From Pagrus major (Eukaryota; Chordata; Actinopteri; Spariformes; Sparidae), in assembly GCF_040436345.1 (NCBI RefSeq), contig NC_133218.1, forward strand, positions 2,232,021 to 2,296,020: a stretch of DNA of 64,000 nucleotides, in the 5' to 3' direction. Below, one piece after another: positions 22,286-50,959 of this stretch. The position numbers and the translations under genes are program-made. Every line of letters starts with the position of its first letter. Within the stretch, counting starts at the first letter, position 1. The notes beneath the pieces were generated by a model. That model had not been told where the DNA came from. It worked only from the letters and a program-made list of their open reading frames with translations, and did no database searches.

Positions 22286-23045
22286 GTGTTGTTCAGACCA
22301 AACGCAGAGAAAATATTTGCGTCGCTCACATGAGTTTGATCGCAGGGTTATACATTTTTAATCGTGTCTATTCGCAAGAGTAACGCAAATTAAAATAACT
22401 GTGAACCACATAAGTATGAACCCAAACAAGGAGATTTCTCTGTGATCTGACTGCAATAAATGGATCAGAAGGACGCTGAAATAACAACATCATAATGGCG
22501 CCTTGTAAAAAACCTGAATTCATGCTTCGTCAGGTCTGTCGGCCAGATGACAAGCAAACAACTTTTACAATGCTTGTTCTCTAAATGGAGTTTGATCAAT
22601 CTGGGCTATGCTGTGCTGAGACGTATTTCCAAAATTTACCAGGTAGTCTTACTTTCTAGCTCACTTCCCTCAATGGCAGCTCCTTATTTGTCCTGTCTCG
22701 GTACGAGTAGATGTGCTATCGTACAGCTCTGGGTGTCCGCAAACTGCGTTGATTAGTGATTATTATCCTCTACTCCATTGTTGTTCATGAATGTCCGGAC
22801 ATCACCGAAGTGGACGTCATGATGTCAGTGTGAACGTCAATGCCCATTGGCTTTCGTGACACAGCATCACATGAACATTTTGCTTGAATTCAATATTTTG
22901 AACTCACGCGAATGCTCACTTGATGCAAGTTTTGGTGTCAAAAGCAAAAGCAGGAAATTGCGTTGCTTTATTCTTGCCAACTGGGGCGATTAGACGCAAA
23001 GAAGAAGACGCGAATAATTAGCATTGCGTTTGGTCTGAACACAGC
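22286..23045. mobile_element. Non-autonomous DNA transposon with terminal inverted repeats
   Basis: Left end: TTGTTCAGACCAAACGCA, then AATATTTGCGTC. Right end, reverse complement: TGTGTTCAGACCAAACGCA, then AATTATTCGCGTC. The ends match inverted over about 36 bases. ATTAT at 22281-22285 and 23046-23050 is a candidate 5-bp target duplication. There is no transposase inside; a short GC-rich frame is not meaningful. A sequence resembling one end occurs near 29565. Confidence 0.75.
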
Positions 23046-23104
23046 ATTATTGTTAGTTACTATAGACATAACATTACTGCATGTAAGGCCTCTGTTAAAC
23101 CCAG

Positions 23105-23290
23105 TGGTGGATTAAAGTACTTATACTCAAATACAGTACAAGTACAGCTTTGAGGTACTTGAGTAACCCCACTTTGAATATTTCCATTTTCTGCTACTTT
23201 ATACTTCTATTTGCTACATTATGGAGGCAAATGTTGTACTTTTTACTTCACTAAATTTATTTAATAACTAGTTACTAGTTACTGTGCCGA
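23105..23290 (+). repeat. Teleost MITE with AAGTAC-rich end
   Basis: GTGGTGGATTAAAGTACTTA, AGCTTTGAGGTACTTGAGTA and CTGCTACTTTATACTTCTAT follow the well-known fish repeat that begins with a GTGGTGGAAAGTAACTAAGT-like end. Related pieces: 28495-28572, 47385-47540 and 52840-52940. Confidence 0.6.
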
Positions 23291-24399
23291 TTCAGATTAA
23301 TATTAAATAAAAATCAACCAATAAATTGCTGTACTGTTACTGTATAGATTAAGCTATCCAGCTATCTTAACCTGTTGCAACATTAAAATGATGAACACAT
23401 TAATCTATTATTAATTATAATCCAATAGTATAATATAATATTCTGAAAGGCAGTTTTATTTTTCAGAACACTTTTAATCAAACAAATGCTTAAAGGATTA
23501 TCAGTTCAGCTTTGTGTTGGAGTTTGTGGTATCTCAAATTCTACGTTTTTTGTATTTACTGTAAATGCATATTGGTTCCAAATATCGGTATTGGCCATGA
23601 AAAAAATACATCATGTCAATGAGTGTCCTCACAAAAATAGCTTACAGACGTGTGTGTGTGTGTGTGAGGACAGTAAATCAGCTGATGCGGGTTACTGTGG
23701 GTCAGTAGATTAGTGCTCCAAGTGGCTATCCTCTAATTTAAACTGCAGTCTCAGTCTCTTCTTCACACGCATACGAGAGAGGATACACCTGGCAGTCTGT
23801 CTGTACCTTCAATACAGCATAGGTAGGTTGCTATTTGTTTTATTACAACATTCAAATTTAGAGTTTCAGTAGTACAATTAATTGTACAATTTACCTGTAA
23901 CACAACAGTAATTGAAAGATTAGTCTATGGCATATATTGCATGGCCTTTTATCCACCAAATACCACCCATTACTCCAAATTTTTGAAAATATTACTAGTA
24001 AGATACTATTGCTTAAAGCTGGAGGGTTAGTAATCATCATAATAAGAATAATAACATGTTTGACACATTTTAAAATGTTATATAGTAGCATTAACATGTA
24101 ATAAAGCATTTGGGTTTGCACATCTGAGACTAAGAGCTTAAGGACCATGTGTCCTCTCTGCTGTTGTTAGTTCTGGACCATCTGGCTTGTTGGTGTTTTG
24201 TCGTTAAGAACAGAGCAGATTTACCTCATCACGTCTATACACAGTATGTCTCAAAGGCAAGTGTTTGTGTGCTTCTAACATGAAATGTCTTGTTTAGGAA
24301 ACAGTATTTGTATAATCTCTGATCCTTTACCTGCACATGATTCACTATTTATTGTGTAACACACATGTATCATTGTGTAACTTACCTGGGAAGATAAAT
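23291..24399. other. Intergenic sequence
   Basis: AT-rich with a short (TG)n at about 23650. No exon or transposon recognised. Confidence 0.4.
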
Positions 24400-24439
24400 C
24401 TGATTTCTAGCTTTCCAAATGGAGATAGATTTGTCTATG

Positions 24440-24790
24440 TTATATGTGTGAACAGATAGACGGTGAGTGCACTTCTCTGAGTGGTGATTAGCACTGGTAT
24501 GAGCCTCGTGCATACCCCTTGTTTGCAAGCACGTAGGAGTGCATTTCCCACTCATTATCAATAAAATGGGCAGTGAGGACTCTTTGGCCCATGAAGTCCA
24601 TCCATCGCAGGTGAGCACAATTCTCTCTGCAGACTGATCCTCCACCTTTCCTCTTGTCTCATCATAAAGAGCTGCAATAGCTTTGTGAAATATTTTCTTC
24701 TTGGTATTTCATACCTTGGTTCCAGTAAAACATATGCATGGTAGTGAACAGAGAGACGCATTTTTTGATCCTGCCATGAATTACGCATTT
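24440..24790 (-). mobile_element. hAT transposase fragment (ZBED-like)
   Basis: On the minus strand, two overlapping frames read LLEPRYEIPRRKYFTK, then after a frameshift the segment ERIVLTCDGWTSWAKESS, then CLQTRGMHEAHT. This order (PRYEIPSRKYF, LTTDGWTSRATES, LQTR) is typical of the core of hAT transposases of the ZBED group. Frameshifts and missing flanks make it a dead fragment. Confidence 0.7.
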
Positions 24791-25079
24791 GATGCTTGTG
24801 TCAATTTAAAAGATATTTTTACATCTTGATAAAGTCACAGTTTGTTATAAAATATAACTTAAACATTGTAGAGGGTGTAAATTATATTAGCTTGCTTATT
24901 GAACTACCCTTTAACATTATTGCAGTTGTCAATATGGGCAGTTTTATTGTGAGTTTATAAAATTATCTTTTTAATTCACAAACATCATGTGTGTAATTCA
25001 TGGCACAATTCTAATGGGATCAAAAATGTATTCGTCTCTCTACATGACTGCTGTAGAAATGCTCTTTGACTCTCTATTC

Positions 25080-26335
25080 ACCTTATTTTCAATGGAAATA
25101 AGGAGCCAGAGACCAGTGCAACCAGTTTCCGTTTTTGTGTGAGGCTTCCTGTCTAGCACTTCTGCACCCACTTCTGGCTAGCTATTAGCTAACTGACTTT
25201 TAACCACCATAGCTGTTCAAAAATAACATATTTATGTACTGCCTACTGCATACTCAATCAGTATACTGTCAATCGCAAGATGGACGAAGCAATGTTTGCA
25301 GCTACTGTTGGTATGCTTTAACAAGAAGCAGAAGAGCAGATGCTGAGTTGTGGATACATCTGCAAAGAAAAAGAGCCAGGAGGATGAGGGGGATTTGTCT
25401 GGCTATTTACATTATCTCATTAAGTTTACCTGAAGCAGTGCTTAACTTCAATAATGGAAAATAAACTGAATAAATATGATACAGTAGACAGATATGTTGC
25501 TGAAGTCATCTACTGTGTTGGCTGCGGTTGTTATACTCAAGCAGTATTCAAAAACTGGACCCACAATGCAGACACCAGAGACAGTTTTAGAAGAAAAGTT
25601 TAGAAGAAAACTATTTTAATGAACGAGTTCAAAAAATGAGGCAGCAGCAGTTCCCAGAAAGTCCAAAGCTGAAAGTCCAGAGCAGGGGTTCAGACAAGAC
25701 AACAAGCAAGGCTGGGCGTGACTGGACGGGCTGGTGAGTGTGGCAGGTCTGCAGCACAGAGGAAAAAAAGGCAGGTTTTAGGCAGGCGAAAAAACAGAGC
25801 TGAATTGCACAAAATATACTCAAAGCGAGGCCTTGGTGTTACCATGGAAGGTTTCACAACAAAGTGGCGAAGACTGGAGGGGAAAGACCGGCTTAAGACA
25901 GGTAACTGTTGATCAGTGTAGATGGACCGCAGGTGTGTGGAGCAGCAGGTGAGAGGAGTCTGGCTGATGAGCAGAATGTAGGTCAGCCACACCCAGCCAG
26001 AGACAAACACTGACAGACAGAGGGAGACAAACATACAACAAGAAGGGAGGGGGAAAAACACAGGAGAAACAAGGGGGAATAGACAAAGCTCTGCAGATCC
26101 TAACAGCAGTGGTCTGTGTGACCGGGGAAAGGGGGGTCTGTAAGCCAACCCCTCGGGGCAGTTAGCTGGCTGGCTAGTTAGCTTCCCCTGCAGGCACTTG
26201 TGCAGCTACACAACTCCAAAAAACGTTGGAGGACATTTTCCATTCGCCATCAATTTTCGTGAAACTGCCTAGATTTCAAATCTACACAGTTGATTTCTCA
26301 CATAAAATATTGTCAGAAGTGAAGTTATATTAATA
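25080..26335. repeat. Interspersed repeat, copy A, with a long middle
   Basis: The left part (about 25080-25265: AGAGACCAGTGCAACCAGTT ... GCTAGCTATTAGC ... ACTGCCTACTGCATACTC) and right part (about 26238-26335: TTTCCATTCGCC ... TTTCAAATCTACACAGTTGA) match the two ends of 36925-37450. Copy A has about 970 bases between the shared parts against about 245 in copy B. Family unknown. Confidence 0.6.
25540..26150. repeat. Repeat of the 'ACCCA..ATGCAGAC' type inside copy A
   Basis: CTGGACCCACAATGCAGACA, TTTTAATGAACGAGTTC, CAGACAGAGGGAGAC and ACAACAAGAAGGGAGGG follow the same order of purine-rich motifs as the repeats at 53880-54740 and 60360-60898 (GACCCAAATGCAG, TTTATTAA, AAACACAG). Probably one broad fish family; no ends or coding capacity identified. 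Confidence 0.45.
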
Positions 26336-27127
26336 TTTATGATTATATATGATTTTAAGAAACAGCATACAAAATTGTAAATGAAACTCCAGTGTGGTGC
26401 TTGAACTGTCTGCCTGGCAGCCTACCATCAGACAGCCTGAAGAGAATGGTGTTGAGAGATTTTTTTTTATCGCGAAATTCAAAATATTGTTACATTCCTA
26501 GCAATAACTGCTCACTCCTCACTTGTCCCTCCAATGTATGTATCACCATGGATTACATCTGTTCAGCAAATATAGATTAAAGTGTTTTTTTCATACATAA
26601 ACTTGCAGTGGAGCAGAGGTTAAAAGATCAGTTCTTGCAAAAGTGGCATTATGACCTCCAGAGTATGTCATCATGTGCTCTTTATTGTGAATTTAAGGTG
26701 GACATTAATTTTGAAAAGCATCTATTTTGTGAAAGCAGGAGGTACGCTTGGCAGCAGGGCTGAAGCTAATACAGATCATATTCCTTCTCTAATGTCTGAG
26801 GTGGTGAAGTATTTGGTTTAGAAGCTGTTTCTGTGGTGACATTCACTGTAGAATTGCTGCAAAAAAGCTACTTAAAGCTAAAAATGCCCTTTGTGAGCTG
26901 ACCAATCATAGCAGACTTGGGTTTTCGGAAGGGGGGGCCTTAAAGAGACAGGAGCTAAAACAGCTTTTTAGACAGAGAGTTAATGCATTTCTGCAGCACT
27001 GGACAATATAAGAAAACTGATGAGTTTTTTGAACATCAGCATAACCTATTCTAGTAGTAACCAAAAATAGAAGTATGAACCTGAAAACGAGCATAACTCA
27101 TTTAAATCCAAACCCAAAACAAATAAG

Positions 27128-27240
27128 GCTGCAATTGTTGATTAATCTATCAATTATTTTCTTGATTAATCATTTAGTTGTTGGGTCTGTTAGAAAATAG
27201 TGAAAATTATCATCCAATGATATGATTACCCAGTCAGCAC
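27128..27240 (+). repeat. Teleost hAT-type MITE, left part
   Basis: AAGGCTGCAATTGTTGATTA, ATTATTTTCTTGATTAATCA and TTTAGTTGTTGGGTCTG follow the common fish repeat beginning GGGCTGCAACTAACGATTAT. The opposite end of the same family is at 30165-30385. Confidence 0.6.
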
Positions 27241-27474
27241 AATAAACCATAAGCAAACCCTTTCCCGTAATGATCAGTCAAAGGGGGTCTAAAACACACA
27301 TTGTTGATGAGACCAGCTGCAGATGAGAATGAAGTGCAGGGTGGTAATTCATAACTGGGGGTTACTGGACTGGAATTCTGGTGCTTAAAATGACACAGGT
27401 GTGGCAGCGCAATTAGTTTAGTTCAGACACATTGTTTTTATTAGAGCATGTTAGCACCGTGTTAATTATACTAT

Positions 27475-27870
27475 GTTCATATCGGGAGGAAATCAACGAT
27501 CTTGCGGAGTGGTGCACAGAGAACAATCTACGGCTCAATGTCAGCAAACCAAGAAGCTGATTATTGATTTTAGAAAAAAGGAGACAAAGACACACACCCC
27601 CGTCTGTGTGAAACGTAAAAGGCTCCTTGGAATTACCATCACTGAGAACCTATCTTGGTCATCACATATTACCACCCTGGTTGAAGTAGTAGAGAAAAGG
27701 CTCTACTTCCCAAGGAAACTTAGACAGGCAAAATTCCAGAGCAAGGTTCTGGTTACAGAGGAGAAAGCATCCTTACTGGAAACATCACAAACTGCCTTGG
27801 TGCATGCAGTGCCCAGGAGAGTAAGGCTCTACAGCGGGTGATTAAAACTGCTGAAGAAGTCACCAGTCAC
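27475..27870 (+). mobile_element. LINE reverse-transcriptase C-terminal fragment
   Basis: Frames with shifts read WCTENNLRLN, LIIDFRKKETKTHTPV, LLGITITENLSWSSHITTL, KRLYFPRKLRQAK and a final Q-R-V-I-K-T-A block. This is the part after the catalytic domain in L2/Rex1-type LINEs. 5'-truncated and frameshifted. Confidence 0.8.
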
Positions 27871-27904
27871 CTGAAGAATCACATTAGAAATTTTATGGAA
27901 CAAC

Positions 27905-28265
27905 AAATTTGGAAAAAAAATCCTCTACTTGCAAAAAAGTTTGTACACTCCCTTGAGTTGGTTTTGTGTCTTTTGCGGATCAAAGTCAATGCACAAAATG
28001 TTTGATGGACTCTTCAGGAGCTTGCCCAGACGGTGTCGGGAGTGCTAGGGTTGGATCACCCTGTGATTTCAGTTTTTTACTTGGATTTTTGATGTGATTT
28101 TGAATCCAGATTTGATTTGAATTTGGTTTCCATTGACCATTGTTATGTCATTTTGTTCTCAACAAATTATACAATGTACACCAGTAAAGATTTTCAACTT
28201 GAATAATTCGTTCAACAATATCTGATGTGTGATGTGTTCCCTTGATTTTTTTTTTGAGCAGTGTA
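27905..28265 (+). mobile_element. Tc1/mariner-type 3' end
   Basis: The order TTTGTACACTCCCTTGAGTT, GTCATTTTGTTCTCAACAAA, TTGAATAATTCGTTCAACAA and a final TTTTTGAGCAGTGTATA is that of the 3' end of a frequent fish Tc1/mariner-like repeat. No transposase frame remains. Confidence 0.5.
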
Positions 28266-28494
28266 TAATAGTCACAGCACAACTGTCAAAACAGTCACAG
28301 GGGACATTTTTTGCATGGAGAACCTTCTGTAATTCAAGTACATTTTCTTACTGCGTAAGATGAAAAAACTCTTTTAAATCCGTGTTGGATTAACTGGAAA
28401 ATGCATCGTCACAAAACCTGAAAACAGGCTGCTTTTCTGGTACCATAAGAAGATGACTTTTTACAGATAAGTGGTTCTCGCAGGACAGCCATAT

Positions 28495-28572
28495 GGTATA
28501 AGTAATGGTAACACTTAAAGTATTAGTACTTTTACTGAAGTAACTCATATGAATACTTCTTCCACCACTGTC
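28495..28572 (-). repeat. AAGTAC-type MITE end
   Basis: AGTACTTTTACTGAAGTAAC then CTTCTTCCACCACTG is the reverse of the end seen at 23105. Confidence 0.45.
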
Positions 28573-29559
28573 TGCCAGAGCATTGTTCATGACGGAGAAA
28601 CACTGTTCCACCAGGGCTGTGCTGCTAGGTAAATAGGCAAACTGTATTATGGTTGGGCTTTAATGTGAGTGTTTATGCTGGTGTGTGAATCAGTAGAGAC
28701 TAGCTAATGTTAGGGATTAGGCAGCTATCTTTAGCAAACAGTAATGTGAGGCCTGTGGCAAACTTTGCAAGGTGATGTTAGCTTTTCTACCATCAAATCT
28801 TTAGCTGGTATTAGTCAATACCTTGAAACAATATTAAAATCGGATCTCTGAATTATGTTAACATTAATGTAAGACTTGCTTGTCCTGACATGATGAGCCC
28901 ATGAAATGGCTGTTGTCCCAGGCAGCTGTCAATCAGAGTGACCAATCAAAGGAGAAAAGATATCAGCCACTGTCCTGCCTCCACTGTCAAAAATCAACTT
29001 CTCAAGCAAGCAGAGACTCTGCAGGCCAGCGAGAGTGGGATCAGAAGAGTGTGCGTAGAGAGGACCAAGCGCGTGCTCCTCACAGCTGCATGCTCATGGA
29101 TCAGATATGCTCCCTCGCGAGGATGGAGTCTCGGTTGCAGATACTGTTCTGTCAGCTTGTGGAGCAGAAATCCTCACTGCGAGGATGGTTGCTCGCAGAT
29201 ACTATTCTTTAATGTGCGCAATTTCTTGCAGTATATAGTCGCCATAGGGTTATTTTTGCATTTCCATTGTAAAAAAATGTGGATGGTACCAAAAGAACTG
29301 TTCTGTGCTGCCCTGTTTTGTTGTTTTTTTGAGGTACCTAGCACACTGATCCAAAACTAAAAGGTGGAGCTAAAACACTGCAGACTGGTCAGTCTGAACA
29401 ACCACACTCGCCTCGGCCTCTGTGCTCTGATGTACTATCAACAATCTGTTTCTTTGCTGCCTGCAGCAATCACAGCAAAGCTAGTTAGCTTGAAATAAAC
29501 ACGTGCGTGCTGCGTGTAGAGAATGCGGTCAAGTAAAAGAGAGAGAGAGAGCAGATAGT
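28573..29559. other. Intergenic sequence
   Basis: No gene supported. GGTACC-containing sequence near 29280-29390 and repeated TCGCGAGGATGG / TGCGAGGATGG motifs (29115, 29178) suggest transposon debris. Confidence 0.35.
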
Positions 29560-29690
29560 GTAAGGCTGCATTTAGACCAAATCCAGCTTTGTGGCGAATA
29601 TGCAGGTCCTTCAATTCATTTGAATGAGGGTAGTGTGTTCAGGCTGTGGCGGTGTCGACTGCAGCGGGTGTCAAAAAAAAAGAAAATGCA
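29560..29690. repeat. Transposon end related to the 22.3-kb element
   Basis: GCTGCATTTAGACCAAATCC followed by TGTGGCGAATATGCAGG resembles the GTGTTCAGACCAAACGC end of the 22286-23045 element, diverged. No opposite end seen. Confidence 0.35.
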
Positions 29691-30164
29691 GCCTGTTGGT
29701 GGCCAATCATGTACATAAACTGACCGGACTAACGGAATGACTGAAACCACAATGGAGTGTAACGTAATGTGTCATGTGTATAAACTCATTTCGGCATTGT
29801 GCACCAATTTAAAACACTGTATTTCATATGTGGATACAGACAATCACTTTAGGGTCAGCATGTTTAACCTACTCTGGCAGAGGCGTGACCCGCAGATCGG
29901 AGGCAGAGTAGAATAAACTGGGTGCAGCAGGTGATTTAAACCACCCAGAACATAATTGGTACTAATCTACAAAGCATCAGTGATATCAACAAAATGAGAT
30001 GTCTGCACAGAGCCCAAAGATACTAAAAGACAACACATGATAAAGGTTGGCAAAAGGTTGCTTAGCAAATTACAACAGAAATGCCATTATACAATCTTGT
30101 GTTGCATAGTGACAATAAAATGATTATTGATTCTTGAAAACAGTGGGTCAGTGAGCCCAAGGTG

Positions 30165-30385
30165 ACGTCCTCAAATGCCTTGTTTTGTCCACAACCAAAA
30201 GATTTTCACGTTGCTGTCATAGAGGAGGAAAGAAATCAGAAAATTATTCACATTTAACTTCTCTATTTTTTTTCCATTTCACTTTTCTTTAAATCACTAA
30301 GACCGATTTATTTGATATGAAAATAGTTGGTGATTATTAACTTGTTGACAACTCGTCAAATAATTGTTGCAGCTCTAGAAGCAAA
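30165..30385 (+). repeat. Teleost hAT-type MITE, right part
   Basis: GGTGACGTCCTCAAATGCCT, TGTTTTGTCCACAACCAAAA and the end AAATAATTGTTGCAGCTCTA match the right half of the fish repeat whose left half is at 27128-27240. Confidence 0.6.
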
Positions 30386-31895
30386 GAAAGTCCTCTTCTA
30401 CATCTCCACACTGTCATTAAATGCAGACTCAGGACATTAGATATGTAAAGTTGCTTAGGTGCTGGGTTTTTTTTATCAGTGGAAGAGCAGCAAAAATGTT
30501 ACTGGGGAGATGAGTCTCAACTTACAAGAGGCCAGAATTAGAAACAACAGACAGAGACACCACCTGTTTAGGTTAGGACATCCACAAGCTGTGTAAAATG
30601 TAATCTGTTTACTTTATCCAATCACCCTCACTGGCAATAATAGCTGCCATTTCATGACGTTCCCCAGTGCATCTTTCGGCACCTTAAAGGCATGGTTCAC
30701 CCAGTCTTTCTTTTCAAAATCATCGTCAAGGAATTTTGAGTAATCCATTTGGCCTATTCTCCTCTTGCCTGCCCTCAGAATTTCAATAATGGAGTTTCTC
30801 CAGAGAAAGGGGAGAAATTATTTCATAAAAGACGTGATGTATGAGATTTGAAAAATGGGTAATTTCACCTAATCTCTCTATGTTTTAGAGATTTTTATTA
30901 TAGAGGAGGAGCAACCTCCTCTGCCTCAATGGACGAGCCTCCTCTGAGGTTCTATATTGGTCCCCCAGCCCTCACTTCATTATTTCCGCCAGGTCCAAGC
31001 CAGGAGGGGATCATGTGTCAAGTTGTGTGTGTATCCAGCTGTTTGTGTGTGTATCTGTCAACAGCTAATCCCTCATACTACTTTTTTTTTTTACTACATA
31101 CATTTTGGCAGGAAAGTTAAGACAATCTTGATTAAATGTTAGTATTTCAACATCGAAAACTTTACCCTTATACAATATTCATTCAATGGCATTTTTCCCA
31201 ACATTGAAACCTTGACTCCTGTTTAAAACAAACAAACAAACAAACTAACAAAAAAAAACTTACCATATAGCAACCTTTCTGGATGAAATTCAATGTTGAA
31301 TTAACGACAAAGCTGTCAGTCAGATTGTCCTGTGCACGATGACACTATACTGTGAATAAGGAGTGTTCTAAGTGTAGTTATTCACAGTTCCTCTTTGCAG
31401 TATACCCATGGATGTACAGACACCTTCATACTTTGATAGTGAGACCTGATGATCCTCAGGCAAGTTATAAAGGGCATTTTTTCTAGGATTTCTAATCTAA
31501 TCTTATGTTATCTAAAAGGATAATATAATGGTATCTTTGGGAAGTGTGAGTCAGACTGAAATCTAAATATGTGCATCATGTCTTTGTGTTCAGATTTTCG
31601 TCAAAAGTTGGCGTGCAATTTCTGATGCAAACTGTGGCTCATGTGTGTCTGTCCATGCCCTCATGGGGAGGCATGTCTCACAGTTTGGAAACCTCTGCTA
31701 TAGCTGAATGAGAAGATGTTTCAATCAGGTCAAGCAATGGGAAATGAGCAAATATGTTAAGTGTACAGTAACATGATCATTTTTAAAATTTTGCATTCTT
31801 AAATATGTGCAGTTTCCATTTGTGCATGTATTTATGTATGGATGTGATACAGTAATTACACTGATTGGTTTTAAGAATAGATCAAATCAATAATC

Positions 31896-31898
<3 letters not shown>
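30386..31898. other. Region upstream of ubap1l
   Basis: No coding exon identified; any non-coding leader exon of ubap1l would be here. AAAGGCATGGTTCACCCAG at about 30690 resembles a fish MITE end. AGAGGAGG and CCTCCTCT form a short hairpin at about 30902-30922. Confidence 0.4.

Positions 31899-31953
<55 letters not shown>
31899..31953. repeat. (GT)n microsatellite
   Basis: About 27 uninterrupted GT dinucleotides ending 17 bases before the ubap1l ATG. It occupies the place of a polypyrimidine tract before the probable acceptor TTAGCAG. Confidence 0.98.
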
Positions 31954-31970
31954 TAAGTAAACTTAGCAGT

Positions 31971-48835
<16,865 letters not shown>

Positions 48836-49264
48836 CAGCAGATCAGCACACACACACGCACTTACATAAATCAACTACTGAAGATTTGTTACTCACTCTA
48901 AAAATGGGAAATTCATGTTGATAAAGGCACAGAGAGAACAACTTAGTACACATTGGCATAGCTGCAGATGGACGGTGGCCTTCAAAAATATATTGTTGAT
49001 ATATTGCAAATATATGGTTGATGATTCTGATGGTGATGATAATGATGATTGTGATGGTAATATTAATGATGAATGATGATGTTAATATTGATGATGATGA
49101 TGGTGGTTGTTGTGATGGTGATATGCCTATATTGCGCATTTTAATTTCTGTGTTAAAGCGGCTGTAAGTAAAGCTGTAACTAGCTCTATACTCCAACAGT
49201 AAACACTGTTATAGAGTGTTTGGTCAGTAACCTATGTCTCTCATCCCCCTGCTCATGCAATAAA
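48836..49264 (+). terminator. ubap1l 3' UTR and polyadenylation signal
   Basis: The UTR has a (CA)n and a degenerate GATGATG-rich stretch (49020-49115), and AATAAA at 49259-49264, after which the transcript should end. Confidence 0.6.
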
Positions 49265-49384
49265 AGAGAAAATACATTTTCTGGTATCCCTGTCCAATCA
49301 ATCAAGACAGAGAACTCAATAAAAAGATGGTCCTGTTTGCTCATGAACACGCAGAGAGCAGGATCCTACTGTTTATCGGCATAG

Positions 49385-49716
49385 GGTGAGCTACCAATTC
49401 CAGCACTCTTGGTGACCGCTTAACTACCAAACATGCCAAGCTAAGAAAAACGCTTGAAGAAAAGAAAGAGGCAAAGAGAGCTGCCTTGAAACAAAGAAAG
49501 GAGATGTGCAAGTTTGGTGACGTGGAGACAAGAGAGAAGATTGCTAATTGCAAAATGTACATTAATGACACCAATACAGCAGTTTTAATTATCATTTTAT
49601 TTGACTTGGCTGAAAGTGTTTATTACGTTCATTCTTATTTTTGGTGTGAAAGCTGCACTGACAGAAGTGATTTAAGTTGTTGTAATTGTGACAGATTTAT
49701 TAAAGATGTTTTATGA
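49385..49716 (+). CDS. Unrecognised open frame with Lys/Glu-rich segment
   Basis: An open frame reads TNSSTLGDRLTTKHAKLRK, then TLEEKKEAKRAALKQRKE, then MCKFGDVETREKIANCKMYI, ending in a hydrophobic tail and TAA-like stop at 49716. There is no ATG at its left limit and the preceding codon is a stop, so it would be an exon, a pseudogene or a transposon scrap. The charged part looks like a short coiled coil. It lies between ubap1l and kbtbd13, where other vertebrates have no gene I know. Confidence 0.3.
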
Positions 49717-50344
49717 AATTACACCAAGGCAGTGTTCTATTTTTATTTTACTCTTTTTTTCTCCTCTGTGTTCTGGCCTAATTTTGTTTCCTCAAATGAA
49801 TCCTTATAGGAACCAGTATAGGAGCAGTTATCACCAGGGACTGTTCCCATAAACAGAGAGCATAGATAAACATCAACAGTACAGATTTTCATTTATTGTT
49901 TGATTGGGGGCAGCACATTTATTTTTGAACAGCCATCTATGGAAATCACATAAAATCATTAATCATTAATATCTATAACGTCTATAAACTAGACGTGCTA
50001 AAGTAATCATTCCTGGTACTAAGGGGGTACATACTGTATTAAAGGATGTTATTTGCCAACAGGTGGTCAGTTATATCTGATATAGGCCACACCCATTTGG
50101 ACCTGGTAAAATATATTTTCGATATTATGTGACAAATTCACAATATAGAATTATGTGACAAATTTACCACTTACAGGACATCAATTATTCCATACATCGG
50201 GAGGCCCCAAGTGAAGGCACTGATGCTGCAATCACACAGACATCATTATATTTGACAACAAAAATGTATTGGCTCGCCACACAATCATACAGGTTTTAAG
50301 CAAGCCAGCAGTTCAGCTAGATTACATAAATTCTCTCTGGAGGT

Positions 50345-50490
50345 CAAACTGAAAGGTTCAAGGTTCAGCTTTACTGTCAGTATACAATACCAAATTCACA
50401 CACTTGAAATGCAGTTGTAGGCCCCTCTAGCCTACACATACAGACAACAGACAAATGTTCAAATATTCTAAATTAGAATAGAATAAAACA
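50345..50490 (-). mobile_element. LINE 3' end fragment
   Basis: AAGGTTCAAGGTTCAGCTTT, TACTGTCAGTATACAATACC and GAAATGCAGTTGTAGGCCCC are the reverse of the common Rex1/L2-type LINE 3' end. It lies beyond the kbtbd13 3' end. Confidence 0.5.
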
Positions 50491-50959
50491 TCAAAATAGG
50501 CAGCAAAAAGAGAACAAAGTTTTTAATAATGATGGCATTAATGCTCTACTTAAAATGCAATTTCTATATGAAACCTTGCATCCTGGTATTCAATTGGATG
50601 CCACTTGACACACACCACTCAAACACTGGTGCAGACCAAGTACACGCCCTTATGGCAATGACACCCCCCATTGGCTCATTCATGTGCCTCATATGTACAG
50701 TCTGTGTAAAAGTAAATACAGGTCAACAGATGTATAGTAGGTCAAAGGTGAAGCAGGAAGCAAACTTGTAAACTGTGATGGATGTTTACAAAAGAAAGTT
50801 TGGGTTTAATTGGGTTTTGGGTGTAATTTGTTTTGACTCTTCCAAAAACATTTTGACTAATCTAATAAGATGTGTGTGGTAATAAATCAAAATGGTCTTT
50901 TAAAGGAACAACTCTGTCAGCAGCACATCAGGTGATTTGTCAGACCATTGTGGGGAGAA

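Noticed and set aside
25690-26148. 152-codon minus-strand frame
   Set aside because: Lies in a purine-rich interspersed repeat, has low-complexity composition and no recognisable domain.
31905-31970. Cys-Val repeat frame upstream of ubap1l
   Set aside because: It is the (GT)n microsatellite. The homologous protein starts at MDGVPLK.
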